Notes: generated by a model not told the origin, from the sequence alone. A stretch of DNA of 64,000 nucleotides from Adiantum capillus-veneris (GCA_014529385.2 CM043942.1:25362469-25426468); one strand, 5' to 3'. Counted from the stretch's first letter, positions 10,219-21,303 are shown. Numbers and translations are program-made.

Positions 10219-10824
10219 TTACCTTTCCCCAAGCATAGGAGAGAGGTGATCCTTTACAATGAGCATCCTCTTTTTGAGCTTTGATACTAGAACCTCTAGG
10301 AGTCTCATTGCCGGAATTTCTCTTGGGGAAAGAACGATAGCCATGTCCTTGCTCCCCACACTTAAAACATTTGTGGTCCTTACAAAAATCTTCAAGCTCT
10401 TTAGGACAGAGTTTATTTCTACCTTTGTAAACTCCCTTCTCCTTGGATCAATTTTTGTTGTTGTTGTTGTTGGAATTTCCTTGGGAGGAATTTCGGGCAT
10501 TGTTTTTCCCCTTTGAATCACTTTTGTCTTTGCTTTCTATGGGCTTAGTATTCCTTTTAGCCCCTTGTTGGAAATTGATGCGCGAAGCAACCATAGTGTG
10601 GTGGATTACTTTGGTAATAGAACCAGGCCGTTGGGAGTTAATGTACTTGGCCATCTCTTCATGTAATCCCACACATAATTGTTTCTTTTTCTTGGTGAAT
10701 TCTATCTTTTGAAAGATAGTAGCCTTTAGATGTAAATCCCAAAACTTTTCCCCGTGTTTGTGGATAGACTCATTGGAGAGTAGCATCAAGATTCACCATT
10801 CGGTAAGAACTTTGTCCTTTGAAT
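10219..10824 (-). pseudogene. Gypsy copy A: Gag C-terminal part with zinc knuckle
   Basis: The segment at 10448-10789 reads LLSNESIHKHGEKFWDLHLK and then KYINSQRPGSITKVIHHTMV, the retrotransposon Gag C-terminal fold, followed by an Asn/Lys-rich linker. Shifted frames at 10219-10521 hold the CCHC knuckle region (CFKCGEQGHGYRS-type), which binds RNA. It aligns with 15305-15673 (copy B) and 58780-59250 (copy C). Similarity to copy B ends near 10824, the truncation point. Confidence 0.75.
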
Positions 10825-11740
10825 CAATCCTCACCACACTTCAGGGAGAAAGTAAAGAATTGACAATTACACCTCAGCTTATTGCAGATGCTTTGGGGTT
10901 ACACAATGATGGCAATTCAATCACAAAAAGAAGAGATGCAATGGAGGTATACTCTTAAAAGAAAACCAACTCAATTTTTGAAGACATGGTGGACCCAAAA
11001 TCCATCAAACTTTGCAAATTTACAACATATTTTTCCATATTTGCAACAAGATGCCACCGAATTACACTACACCACCTCATGCCATTGCCACCACCTTCAG
11101 TTGGGCACTAAGAAGAAGTGTACCAAAAGATGTGAATTATGCCCATTATATACATGAGCTGGTAGTGTGCTTGGGAGCTGATAAGCCCAAATACATTGGT
11201 GGAGCAAAAATCCTAACCAAAATTGCATCTCAAGCTATAGGAGCAAGAGGACAATGTCCGGACCCACCAACTCGGAATGAGTGGATCACCTATCTCAACA
11301 AGACTTAGGAGAAAGTTGGAGGCAGTGTAAGAAGAAAATATGCATTGAGAGATTGATCGATAAATTCAAGGTCAAACAAGCACTAAAGGGTTATTTTGAG
11401 AAGTATTGGGCCCAAAGAAAATGGGCAAAAGTCCTCTTGACCCTTAGAAGATCAATTTGATCACTATATTCGAGCATGTGAAGAGTCCAAGAGGGCGAAC
11501 AACAAAGTCTAGAGACTTTCACTACTAAGGAAGTTCAAGATATTAAGAGGAAGCTACAAGAGGAGCCTGAAGCACAAGGAGAAAATAAAAAGAGTACAAA
11601 GATTAGGGAGGTACTACAACACCACCAACATCTCCCCCGGGATACGCCCAACAACTTCCAAGCCCAAAACCCTCAACATCCCAACAAAAGGATTTTCCAA
11701 AGAAGAGTTTAGAGGTTGAGCCAATGCCAGAGGACAAAGA
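10825..11740 (+). other. Decayed coding debris, plus strand
   Basis: Frame-shifted open segments at 10758-10958 (entering from the gypsy part) and 11012-11308 read ELTITPQLIADALGLHNDG and NYAHYIHELVVCLGADKPKY. The first phrase resembles the N-terminal domain of plant 'putative transposon proteins' that accompany some retroelements; that is a weak resemblance from memory. Charged sequence continues to about 11700. It is best regarded as a fragment of another element that abuts gypsy copy A. Confidence 0.3.
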
Positions 11741-11813
11741 AAAGACCAGAAGATGCACCTAGCCAATCACATGCATAATGCATACCAAGCAACAAGGGTA
11801 GCCTAGGGACAAG

Positions 11814-12520
11814 TGTCCCCCTTTCCCCTTTGAGAGAGAGGACTTGATAAATGCATAGACAATTAATTAAATTAGCTAAATTATTATTGAACCCCTTGGG
11901 AGGCCAACCAATAGGCTTTAGGACTACCACGAGGGAAACATGATGAGGACCTTGACTAGTGTACTTTTTGCCTTCTTGGTACCAAGCTTGCCTTGTGTGA
12001 GGGTCTGTGTGTTCTATCTCTAGACCCAAGAATGAGGGTTCATCCCCCTTGTGTAGGGACATGATTTGACTTTGTGGAACACCTTACCCTCAAGAACCTT
12101 AGTCATGGGGCACCTTAGCACCTTAGTCATTAAGCACCTCAAGCAATTCAAGCACCTTAGTCAGCAAGAATGAGAACAAGCACCTCAAGAACCTTAGCTA
12201 GCAAGCACGACAAGAACCTCAATCTTGGGCTGTGTTCCCACCTCAAGCACAACCTTATCTTGCCTAGGTTCAAAGGACTTTTAACGCTTACCTTTGGAGG
12301 TCTTCAATGCAGATAACCGTAAGGTCTTTAAGCTCCATTAGCTAGCCTTTCTCTTTGATAGATCATCTCCCATTTGGACCCCTTTACCATTGGCCCCGTG
12401 TTGAGATATACCCGTAAGCACATGTCTATATTCTAACCCTTGTTCTCGTCTATTCTCTCACATTAAATGATCAGTTTAATATGAGAAAATCATTTGGGCT
12501 GGCTAGATTTTTATATTTTT
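11814..12520 (+). repeat. LTR-like dispersed repeat, copy 1
   Basis: This ~710-bp non-coding block is repeated in the same orientation at 42535-43264. Both start TGTCCCCCTTTCCCCTT and share GGCCAACCAATAGGCTTTAG and a final TTTAATATGAGAAAATCAT block. Inside both are short 'caagcacctTAG' reiterations. The TG start suits an LTR. No primer site is evident after this copy, so it may be a solo or 3' LTR. Confidence 0.45.
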
Positions 12521-12689
12521 ATGACATTACCTCTCTTGAAATCATAGTTGTCCTCGAGTATGAGGTAGAAGAGATAAAGCCTTCTTGTAATGCCTATGTC
12601 TCCGCAGTGGAGCAATAAGCACTACGGGAATGAATACCCTCACACTTCCTTGCATTATATGAACCAACAATGTAAAAGAAGATAGAATA

Positions 12690-12857
12690 GATAGTACCCA
12701 AGGAAAAAACACCATCTTCTTCATTGATACAAGTAGAACACATGATTACATGAGAATGATATATTGATTGATTGATAGTACCCAAGGACAAAACACCATC
12801 TTCTTCATTGATACAAGTAGAACACATGATTACATGAGAATGATATATTGATTGATT
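12690..12857. repeat. 84-bp tandem duplication
   Basis: Units 12690-12773 and 12774-12857 are nearly identical (both begin GATAGTACCCAAGGA and end ATATTGATTGATT), differing at about one base, so the duplication is recent. Confidence 0.85.
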
Positions 12858-14112
12858 GTTGAGAGATATCCACAATGACTGGTATGCCCCCCCAAATACA
12901 CCTGCTCCTCCAGTGTAGATACGAAATGGTGCAAAACCTGTCCTGTCCCATGGTATCCCATGAAAAATTTTGTAGCTTCATGAAGTCCTAGTCCGTAGAG
13001 TCTGCACATCCACAAGATCTGTAGTGTGTGGCTTATGCTGCAACACCTGGCACGCACAGTGGACTGTGCGAACCCACAACTTTAGCCTCTCCGTGTCAAA
13101 GTCTCTGGTCACTGCTCCTCTTCACGCTCTGGTGATGATGAAATTTAAATGTAGCCAAATCCCCAAGAATCTTACCGATGGGCCCTGTAAACCTCCACCA
13201 TCAATTGCGGGTCTATCTCCTTAGGCTGCTCTGGCCAAGGTTCTCATGGAATGAACTGTGTTGGCAAGGAGACACACTAAGGAGAGTTGGGTAAAGGAGA
13301 AAGAGGGGTATGAATGGGATAATACCGAGCCAGGTATCGATGAAGAGCCGACCAAATTGGCGGACAATGCGGGATACTTAGTAAAAAAGAATGAGCAAGT
13401 GTCTCCGCCCAAAAACAGATCCTGCACCACTCCTTACGAAGACGGTGAATTACTAGCTGCAACGAGAGACACGGGCTTTGGATTCAGCACATTCTTTGGT
13501 ACCTTTTGACCAATGAGAAATATCAAAATATTCTTGCACAATACACTTACCTCTGTCATTGGTAGGTGGCTCAGGTTGGCGCACCACAAACTGTTGTGCT
13601 TGTTACTGGTTACTGTTGCATTGGTTAACATTGATCTCCAATTTTGTATTTGGCCCTCCCAAAAATTGTGTGAGTCTTGTTGCATCTCCACTACCAATCC
13701 ATCAAGATCATTCATATCGATTAGCACATCTCCTAGATGTGACGCTAAATAACTTGCCAGGCCATTCTGAATGCGCAAGCAAAAAAGCTCATCTTGAAAA
13801 GAGGAGACAAGGTCAGAGTTAGCCTCTCTCAGAGCTTGCATTTCACCAGCATGCTGCTAGGCTATATTGTGTAGTGTTGTATTTTGGCCCTCTAGTGGCC
13901 CTACAGCTTCAAATTTTGGGCCTGCAAGGCTTCCACCTGCGATTCGAGCTTGGTGACCCATGCCTCAGTCACCAGTGCTAGCCACAAACCACCCGCAAGG
14001 ATTCTGCCATGAGTTGCAAAAAGGTTCCACATGCTTGGAGCTTATCAGAAGGATTTGTGAATTGGGCTTCCAAAGCAAAGGGACTAGAGTCCTCCCCACC
14101 GCATCAGTTGAC
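12858..14112 (-). other. Unassigned debris with a 135-residue minus-strand segment
   Basis: The clearest open segment, 13434-13841 on the minus strand, reads MQALREANSDLVSSFQDELF and IQNWRSMLTNATVTSN. It is amphipathic and could be a Gag-like or coiled-coil piece. Further decayed coding-like sequence lies at 13850-14100. The right boundary at about 14112 is where gypsy copy B sequence begins. No family is assigned. Confidence 0.25.
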
Positions 14113-14484
14113 CCATTAAATGATTGAACATGGATGGTGCATTAGTCAAGCCAAAAGCATGACTAGATATTCATAAAGACTAAACATTGTACAAAACGTG
14201 GTCTTTAGGATATCTTCATTCACTATCCTTATTTGATGATAGCCACTTTTAAGTTCAATCCTAAGTAGCTAGAGACTTGTAGCTTATCAAACAAATCTTC
14301 TACCCGAGGCACAGGAAGTGATATGGTTTAGTGCTTCATAGTCCACATACATGTTGTATGTACCATCTTTCTCTTGCAATGAAGGGACAGGAGAACAAAA
14401 GGAAGAGGATCTAGGCCTCACCATCCCTTTGTGTACCAATTCATATACTTGCCTCATGATCTCCTCTTATTGAGTTTGGGAAAC

Positions 14485-14868
14485 TCAATAATAAGGAGGC
14501 TTGTTAGGCGGTGAGCTTCTTGGTAGGAGCTCAATGCAATGGTCATCGTCCCCTCGTTTTGGAGGTAAGTCCATAGGGATATCATCGATGAACACATCTT
14601 GGAATCCTTTTAGAAAATTAGACAAGCCTAACTCTTCTTGATTCCCACCATTTAAATTTGATGAAACATTAGGACCTTTTAGGGACTCTTTGACAAAAAA
14701 AAAGTACGCAAAAATTGAGCTCTTCATTGATTTATCAAAAGTAGGAGGATTTACAAGTGGTATAGTAAGACCAGACTCACTTGCATCTATATACATGTTC
14801 TTTCCCTTGTAGGTGAAGTAGATTCTCTTTTTAGGGAACTTCATGTTGGAAGCCATGCGGTTGAACAA
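14485..14868 (-). pseudogene. Gypsy copy B: protease end and linker to RT
   Basis: The 127-residue segment begins MFNRMASNMKFPKKRIYFTY, equal to the region after ILG-x-PW in copy A, and runs through NQEELGLSNFLKGFQDVFID and PPKRGDDDHCIELLP toward RT. It lacks catalytic residues itself. Decayed RT sequence follows to 14113. Confidence 0.65.
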
Positions 14869-15021
14869 TGGTGCCCCTAGGATAACATCCTCATGTTGGA
14901 AAGGAGAGATGAAAAAGTCTTATTTGTTGACATAGATTTGGACATGAATCCTCAATATCCCAATGAAGGGAGTAATCAAGGCTTGCTATCCCTTAAAAGG
15001 TGTGTCAGTTGTTATCGTATC

Positions 15022-15453
15022 TCACATCTCAAAAGCTTGAATGCCCAACTTGGTGGCCAAATCCATTGATATGAAATTGTGAGGAGAGCCAGGGTGAAAT
15101 AAGATGAAGGCATCATGCTCCCTTAACTTTCCCGAAGCATAGGAGAGAGGTGATCCTTTGCAATGAGCATCTTTTTTTGGAGCTTCAATAGTGGAAGCTC
15201 TAGGAGTCTCATTGCGGGCAATTCTCTTGGGGCAAGAACGATAGTTATGTCCTTGCTCCCCACACTTAGAACATTTACGGTCCTTGTGAAAAGCTTCAAG
15301 CTCTTTAGGAGAGAGTTTTTTTTTTACCTTTGTAAACTCCCTTCTCCTTGGACCGATTTTTGTTGTTGTTGTTGCAATTGCCTTGGGAAGAATTTTGGGC
15401 ATTGATTTTCCCCTTTGCATCACTATTGTCTTTGTTTTCCATGGGCTTGACAT
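15022..15453 (-). pseudogene. Gypsy copy B: zinc knuckle and protease active-site region
   Basis: The 143-residue segment contains CSKCGEQGHNYRSCPKR, a complete C-x2-C-x4-H-x4-C knuckle, then AHCKGSPLSYASGKLREHDA. It ends at FILFHPGSPHNFISMDLATK. The protease aspartate is replaced by histidine (H-P-G-S rather than copy A's D-P-G-S), so the protease would be dead even if expressed. Confidence 0.75.
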
Positions 15454-15673
15454 TCCGTCTAGCCCCTTGTTGGAAATTGATGTGCAAAGAAACCATAGTG
15501 TGATGGGTTACTTTGGAGATAGAACCAGTCCGTTGAGAGTTGATGTACTCGGCCATCCCTTCAGGTAATCCGGCATAGAATTGTTGCTTTTGTTTGGTGA
15601 AGTCTATCTTTTGAAAGACAGTAGCCTTGAGATGAAAATGCCAAAACTTGTCCACATATTTGTCAATACTCAT
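15305..15673 (-). pseudogene. Gypsy copy B: Gag C-terminal segment
   Basis: The sequence YVDKFWHFHLKATVFQKIDF and EYINSQRTGSISKVTHHTMV is the Gag domain shared with copies A and C. It is followed by an Asn-rich stretch encoded by a repeat of 'aac' codons (NNNNKN). It lies in a different frame from the zinc knuckle, so a frameshift separates them. Confidence 0.7.
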
Positions 15674-16266
15674 GGGAGAGAAGCTTCAATCTTCACCATT
15701 CAGTAAGCACTTTGTCCTTTGCATTGCTTACAAGGAATAGCTTGATGATGAAAACGCATAGAGTTTTCCATGTGTTTGAGGCTTTTCCATTGACACGAAG
15801 GCTACTAGCCCACCATTAATAATACAATTTCTAGAAGTGCATAGCTACATTGTGTATCTTGGAGGACTCCGTGAAGCCCTCGTCTCCAAAGCCGCATCAA
15901 ATTTCTGGATGAAGGTCAATGCTTTTTTGGTAGCACCAAAGATGCCATCATAGGTGAGAAAAGAGATACTCTTTCCTCCCTCTTTGAACTTCTTGAGCTT
16001 TTGTGACCTTCGCTATGCAGGCTAAGATTTTCAATGTCGTCCCCTCTTGTATTCTCTAAGAGAATAGCCATAGCTTTTTTCAGAAGACGAGGAAGGGGAA
16101 AAGCAAGGAGAAGAGGGTGACCTCTTTCTTTCTGTTTTCTTCCTTTGTTTCATCTCTTCTCTTTTGGAGTGACAAGGATAAGGACTATGGGTTGACCGTT
16201 TCCTCTTGGGAGTAGTTGGAAATCATCTAAATCACCGTCTTCGTGGAGCCACATCTTCAGAGGAAC

Positions 16267-16561
16267 TTATGGATTCATTAATTTCTTGTTCTTTGGACTC
16301 CTCCCCTCATATGGGAGAGAGTATTCTTTTGGGGGTCTCATCAAGAGGCCTCCTAAGCGCTCTCTCCTCTTGGAGAGGAAGGGAAATCCCATAAGCACAA
16401 AGTTTTTGAGTAAGTTTGGCTTGCAAAGTAGGGTTGCACATAGCTTGCTGCAACCTACTAACAAGATAATTGACAAACATGGGTGCCTCATCATTAACAC
16501 CTTCATGTGCAAAATAAAAGTTATTTATATTCATTCTACTCTCTTGGTTATTGTCATCCAT
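16267..16561 (-). pseudogene. Gypsy copy B: Gag N-terminus
   Basis: It starts MDDNNQESRMNINNFYFAHE and continues FVNYLVSRLQQAM, matching copy C at 57476 (MANNNQESRMNIDNFAFAHE). The start ATG (16561) is preceded by a leader also shared with copy C ('gactaaggttt', 'attttcaaagg'). The middle of Gag, 15700-16260, is decayed: SR/K-rich sequence (KRKRST-type) and then the Gag fold. Confidence 0.65.
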
Positions 16562-16640
16562 GCTAACAGATTTTGCGTGTTTACTTAGTGTATTCTTTTT
16601 TAATCCGAAACCTTAGTTGCTACTCCTCTTAGCCTTTGAA

Positions 16641-17250
16641 AATCAGCACTTAAGCATCTACACCCACAACTCGAATTGGTTAATTATAGAGAGTAGCGGA
16701 GTGCATCTAATATTGGAGAATTGCTGCGGGATAGCTTATTTCAGACTTATTATGGCTCAATAACTTGGTAAAGCCATAGGCAAGTCTAAAAATACCCCAT
16801 TATCAAGACCAAATCTTCAGAGGTGTGCACCATATCCTGAAGGGGAGGAGCCGCAAGCACAGAGGAAGCGGAAGAAGAAATGCACACACACTCTCACACA
16901 CCCTCCAACATAGCCACACACACAGGTTGGAGGGGGAGAGCCAACACGTACTGTGTGCCCCATTTCTTTCTTCTCTATCTTATGCACTAAGGCACAATAC
17001 ACATTGTACATAGTGTTAATGGCTCACACAAGTGTATAGCTGTACACTTAGGGTTAGTAGCAGTTAGTGATCTACGGTCGGCCACATGGCCATTCAACTT
17101 AACATTATCCCACATGATGGCCAATGTGGGAGACCCTAAGAATGGAAGAGAAACACTTTTCACCCAATGCCCATCAACTCATGACAGTGGTGAAACTGAT
17201 GGCTGGAGATGCTTTTAGTGAGTGCATGCGTTGTGTTCTCTGACATAGGA
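16641..17250. other. Junction between gypsy copy B and the copia fragment
   Basis: No gene is visible. It probably contains the gypsy leader on the right strand and, from about 17160 leftward, the 3' untranslated/LTR region of the minus-strand copia fragment. A short (CA)-rich patch lies at 16875-16925. LTR ends could not be defined. Confidence 0.35.
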
Positions 17251-17278
17251 ATCTTCACTAAATCAAGGCGCTTGTTTG

Positions 17279-17641
17279 CTAGGCATTCCCGGTTGAAGTG
17301 ATAACGCACATCATGTGTTTTGTTCTGGAATGAAATATTGGATTATTAGCCAAGGCAATAGCACTTTGACTGTCACAATGAAGAATTGGTGTACACCGCT
17401 CCAATCCAAGATCTTTCACTAGGTGAGCAATCCAAATAGCTTCTTTGCACGCCGCATTCAATGCAACATACTCTGCCTCTGTGGTAGAAATGGATGTAGA
17501 GTCTCGAAGAACGGACCTCCAAGAAATAGTAGAACTAGCAAATGTGTAAATCCAGCCTATTGTTGATTTATGACTGTCAACACAACATACATAATCACTA
17601 TCTACAAATCCTCGAATGGATGATCTCCATGACCATAGCAT
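17279..17641 (-). pseudogene. Copia fragment: RNase H
   Basis: The segment has GFVDSDYVCCVDSHKSTIGW (first aspartates), STTEAEYVALNAACKEAIW (glutamate) and HCDSQSAIALANNP (aspartate), the usual Ty1/copia RNase H triad, plus SRTKHM. It lies in a different frame from the RT segment it overlaps at 17602-17641, so a frameshift disrupts Pol. C-terminal Pol remnants continue to about 17190. Confidence 0.85.
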
Positions 17642-18723
17642 AACTGTCTATTTGTAGTGCCACTGAAGTATCTGAGAATCGACATGACAACATCCCAATG
17701 GTCTTTACCAGTGTTAGACATAAATTTGCTGACAACTCCCACTGCATGTGCAATGTCAGGTCTTGTAGCCACCATGGCATACATGAGACCACCACAAGAT
17801 AAAGAATAAGGAACCTTAGCCATTGTAGCTTTTTCCTCAGCAGATTTGGGACAGTCATTCTTGCTAATTTTCAAATATGTAGGCAATGGAGTACTCAATG
17901 ACTTCCCCTTCTGCATGTTGAAATAATCAAGAACATTGTGCACATACTCTTTTTGACAAATGTACAACAAACTCTTCTTACGGTCATGACTAATGCGCAT
18001 ACCCAAAATGTGATTGGCTTCACCCAAATATTTCATGTCAAATTGACTTTTTGGCTTGGTTTTCAAGTCAGCAATGTCCTTCTTGGAATGACTAGCAATA
18101 AGCATGGCATCTACATAAAGGATAAGCATAATAAGTTGTCCATTGAGTTGTCTTTTCACGTAAAGACATGGCTCATCATTATTGCGCTTATAGCCTAGGG
18201 AACTCATAAGTGCATCAAATTTTTGATACCATTGTCTGGATGATTGCTTCAAGCTATAGAGACTTTTCAAAATCTTACAGACCAAATGTTCATTGCCCTT
18301 TAGCACAAACCCTTTAGGTTGCAACATATAAATCTCTTCCTGAAGATCACCATGTAAGAAAGCTATAATGACATCCATTTGATCAAGCTCCATATATTCA
18401 ATGGCAACCAAAGCAAGCAACATTCTCAGTGTGGCCATCTTGACCACTAGAGAAAAGATTTCCTGGAAATTGACACCATATTCTTGCTTGAAACCTTTGG
18501 TCACTAACCGAGCTTTGTAATTGTCAATCTTCTTCTTATAAACCCACTTACAAGGAAATGCTTTCCTACTTTTTGGCAATGGAACAAGTTCCCATGTTTT
18601 ATTCTTTCCAATACTAGACATCTTCCTCTTTGTATCATGTTCCGACTGAACCTTATCATTGGCTAGCATAGCCTCTTTGTAAAAAGAAGGCTCACCACCA
18701 TCTGTTAGCAAAACAAAATCCAC
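17602..18723 (-). pseudogene. Copia fragment: reverse transcriptase, mutated active site
   Basis: A long uninterrupted 373-residue segment covers the Ty1/copia RT. It contains KARLVTKGFKQEYGVNFQEI, LDQMDVIIAFLHGDLQEEIY (first catalytic aspartate), SLYSLKQSSRQWYQKFD, and RPDIAHAVGVVSKFM near the end. The catalytic box reads LYVDAMLIA: the second aspartate of Y-V-D-D is alanine, so the enzyme should be inactive although the frame is open. The length is normal for the domain. Confidence 0.9.
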
Positions 18724-18923
18724 GCCTAGAACAAAACATTCTGGTGGATGTGAGACTCTTTCAGGTCTCCACCGCTAATCAGAACTCGTACTAGCCTGTG
18801 TAGTAATTGTCTCGGGAGCTGTCTGAACAGGATGTGATACATCCAAAAAATGTCACTTTTTGGAATTTAACCTCTTTCACTGGTTGTCTATTCATCTTAG
18901 TCTCACTAAAGACAACATCACTG

Positions 18924-19540
18924 CTACGGATCACTAATCGACCTTTTGGATCCCATAATGATAGCCAAGTTGCCATCTACACCATAGCCAATGAAGATGC
19001 ATTTGATGGACTTAGGATCTAGCTTAGCACGTAGCTCCTTGGGTACATGTGCATAAGCTTCACATCCAAATGTGCGGATTTTTTCATAATATAATTTATA
19101 TCCTGACCATAACTCCAAAGGTACACAAAACTGCAATGAAGCATGTGGTGATCTATTGATCAAGTAGACGATTGTGTATAATGATTCGATCAGTCCCAAA
19201 TGCTTGTGGTAAATTAGCCTGTGATAGCATAGACATAATCAGCTCTTGGATGGTCCTATTCATTCATTCGGCAACACCATTTTGTGCAGGGGTATAAGGA
19301 TTTTTAAACTCACACTTAATTTCCCTACTTGAATAGAAGTCTCTAAATTCCTTGGAGACATATTCTCCACCATTGTCTGAGCGTGAAGCTTTCAATTTGT
19401 GTTTAGATTAAGTTTCAACACTAGATAATAACTTCTTGAAGCAAGAAAATGTCTCATCTTTAGACTTCATGGCGTAGACCCAAACATGCCGTGTTGCATC
19501 GTCAATGGATGTAACATAATAGGACGCACCACCATGGGAT
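18924..19540 (-). pseudogene. Copia fragment: integrase remnants
   Basis: Translation with stops shows SYYVTSIDDATRHVWVYAMK (second-strand aspartate region), RSDNGGEYVSKEF, and NPYTPAQNGVAE with the triad glutamate followed by a stop. The open piece 18924-19199 reads FGCEAYAHVPKELRAKLDPK and KCIFIGYG, the standard end of copia integrase. Several in-frame stops show decay. Confidence 0.8.
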
Positions 19541-19548
19541 TTAGAAGT

Positions 19549-19636
19549 ATTTGAAGTACAAAATTATGAACCACCAAAGGGTATATGTTCATATGGAAAA
19601 AATGATCAAAAGTGTACATAGCTTTTGTGGAGTAAT
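19549..19636 (-). pseudogene. KP copy 2, downstream end (left of copia insertion)
   Basis: The reverse complement matches 3402-3492 of KP copy 1 (ATTACTCCACAAAAGCTATG, then TTCATAATTTT, TACTTCAAATACT). It is separated from the rest of the gene (24429-25260) by the 4.8-kb copia element, with GTAAT on both sides of the insertion. The match to copy 1 ends at about 19548. Confidence 0.8.
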
Positions 19637-19863
19637 TGTTGGAATTAGGGTTGCAGAGAAACACACACAGCTTGGAGAAGACGAAGGAAGCTCAAGGCAC
19701 ACAATAGAGAGTGTATTACTTAGTGTGCAATGGAAATATAGATAGCCCTAGAGTGATGGGCGTATATACAATGCACGGGGGAAAAAACCTCCTAAAGAGG
19801 GAAAAAATGCCCCAACGGTCCTAGTGTGTTCACACACATCACTACCACATGTATATGGTAACA
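19637..19863 (-). repeat. 3' LTR of the copia element
   Basis: 227 bp, written on the plus strand from TGTTGGAATT to TATGGTAACA. It pairs with 24202-24428. Differences cluster at 'ccaacggtcc' here versus 'ccggaggtct' in the other copy. Confidence 0.95.
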
Positions 19864-19878
19864 AATCCCCCCTGGAGT
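19864..19878 (-). other. Polypurine tract of the copia element
   Basis: On the minus strand the sequence CTCCAGGGGGGATT directly precedes the 3' LTR start (TGTTACC). This is the expected position and composition of the plus-strand primer. Confidence 0.75.
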
Positions 19879-20067
19879 GATGCTGTGAACGAGAGCTGGC
19901 ACATGAGTAAAGGGAAGTGCCATGCCCTGAGGATAGGATCAGTCCACAAAGGGGAGTAAGCCCAAAGCTTTGCGGAAAGCTTCAAGCTTCTCACGAGACA
20001 ATGCCTTTGTGAAAAGATCTGCAAGGTTGTCCTGTGTTGGCACATAAGCCAAGCTGATCTCTCCTGC

Positions 20068-20643
20068 TCAGAGCCTCTCCCTGACATAGTGGTAATGCAC
20101 CTCAATGTGCCTTGTGCGAGCATGAAAAACTAGGTTCCTCACAACTGCCAATGCGCTCTGAGTGTCAGTGTACATAGTGTTGGCAGTGTCCTGTCCAACA
20201 CCCAAATCATCCATAAGGCGTCTGAGCCATACACACTCAACCATAGCTGTGAAGACTGCCCTGTACTCAGCCTCACAACTCGAAGTGTCCATAGTAGGTT
20301 GCTTCTTACTCAACTATGATATACATGAACTGCCAAGAATGAAACAAAAACCACTTGTGGACACTCGCGTGTCAAAACAACTAGCCCAATCTGAGTCCGA
20401 AAAAGCATGTAAGTCTGGCAGCAATGATCCCCCCCTTGGGATAAAACAAGCCAAGATGTAAAGTGCCACTAAGGTAGCGGAAAATCCTCTTGACAGCCTG
20501 CCAATGCTTAGACCCTGGGCTATGCATAAATCTGCTGACCTGTGAGAGTGCAAACTGAATATCCGGCCTCGTGTTGCATACATAAATGAGGCAGCCAACA
20601 ACAGTTTGGTAAAGAGTGACATCAGCAAGATCACCAGCATCAT
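20068..20643 (-). pseudogene. Copia element: RNase H
   Basis: Two open pieces in different frames hold AFSDSDWASCFDTRVSTSGF (first aspartate), then SSCEAEYRAVFTAMVECVWL (glutamate) and YTDTQSALAVVRNLVFHART (aspartate) and RHIEVHYHYVRE. A stop after SSCIS near 20314 and a frame change near 20400 break it. It would degrade the RNA strand during reverse transcription. Confidence 0.85.
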
Positions 20644-21303
20644 GTAGACTCAACTTCAAACCTGTTTCAATGGGAGTTGCAATAGGTTTGCAATCCTCAA
20701 GTCCAAACTTACATAGCAATGTCTCTATGTAACTTTTCTGACACAAGGCAACACCACCATCACACTGCTTAAACTGTATACCCAAATAATGATGCAACAA
20801 CCTCAAATCTTTCATCTTGAAAGCAGCATTCAAATCAGCCTTAAATTCAGAAATATGTCTCTCATTTGGTCCAGTGATCAGCAAATCATCAACATAAAGA
20901 ACCACAATGAGAAGTACATCACCCTCACGCTTTACATACGATGTGCTTTCTGTTGGACTGCTACGAAAGCCTCGTTTAACCAAATGAGTGTCAGCTTTCT
21001 CATACCAAGCACGAGGAGGTTGCTTCAACCCATAGCCTTCTTGCATTTGCACACTTTGTCCTTTTGTCCTTTTATGAAAAAACCACTAGGCTGCGTTACA
21101 TAAACTTCCTCAAATATGTCACCATTCAAGAAAGCAGTAACAATGTCTAATTGATGTACATCCCAACAAAAATGAGCTGCCAATGCAAATAGAAAACGCA
21201 CAGTAGTCATACGATAAGTGGGAGCAAAAGTCTCTTCATAATCTATGCCTTTTTGCTGTGCATAACCCTTTGCAACAAGTCGAGTGGCGATCGATCTCAC
21301 CAT
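20381..21303 (-). pseudogene. Copia element: reverse transcriptase
   Basis: The segments 21025-21303 and 20381-21052 together cover the RT. The first has [20 protein letters not shown] and [20 protein letters not shown] with the first catalytic aspartate. The second has LYVDDLLITG with the intact Y-V-D-D box, and CNTRPDIQFALSQVSRFMHS. A frameshift at about 21040 (in the KALYGLKQ-type motif) separates them and another lies near 21290. Catalytic residues are intact but the frame is not. Confidence 0.9.

Larger units (their letters stand above)
6900..10824 (-). mobile_element. Ty3/gypsy chromodomain retrotransposon, copy A (decayed)
   Basis: On the minus strand the order is gag C-terminus with zinc knuckle, retropepsin, reverse transcriptase, RNase H, integrase and chromodomain. 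That order (integrase last) defines Ty3/gypsy, and the terminal chromodomain marks a chromovirus. The reading frame is broken many times. LTRs were not found. The gag side stops at about 10824, where sequence shared with copy B (15.7 kb) gives way to unrelated plus-strand debris, so the element is truncated there. Copies B and C in this window belong to the same family. Confidence 0.85.
14113..16640 (-). mobile_element. Ty3/gypsy copy B, 5' part only
   Basis: Minus-strand sequence runs from the 5' leader and Gag start (about 16640) through zinc knuckle and protease into the beginning of RT (about 14113) and then stops. RNase H, integrase and chromodomain are absent. It is collinear with copy A (9.2-10.8 kb) and, in Gag, with copy C (57.4-59.5 kb). 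At about 16087 it has the uninterrupted site where copy C carries a foldback insertion. Confidence 0.8.
17250..19548 (-). mobile_element. Ty1/copia fragment (integrase to RNase H)
   Basis: On the minus strand the order is integrase, reverse transcriptase, RNase H, as in Ty1/copia. Gag, protease and the 5' LTR are missing. At 19548 it abuts the downstream end of KP copy 2, so either this fragment or the KP region was truncated there. It is a different, more diverged lineage than the full copia element to its right. Confidence 0.85.
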
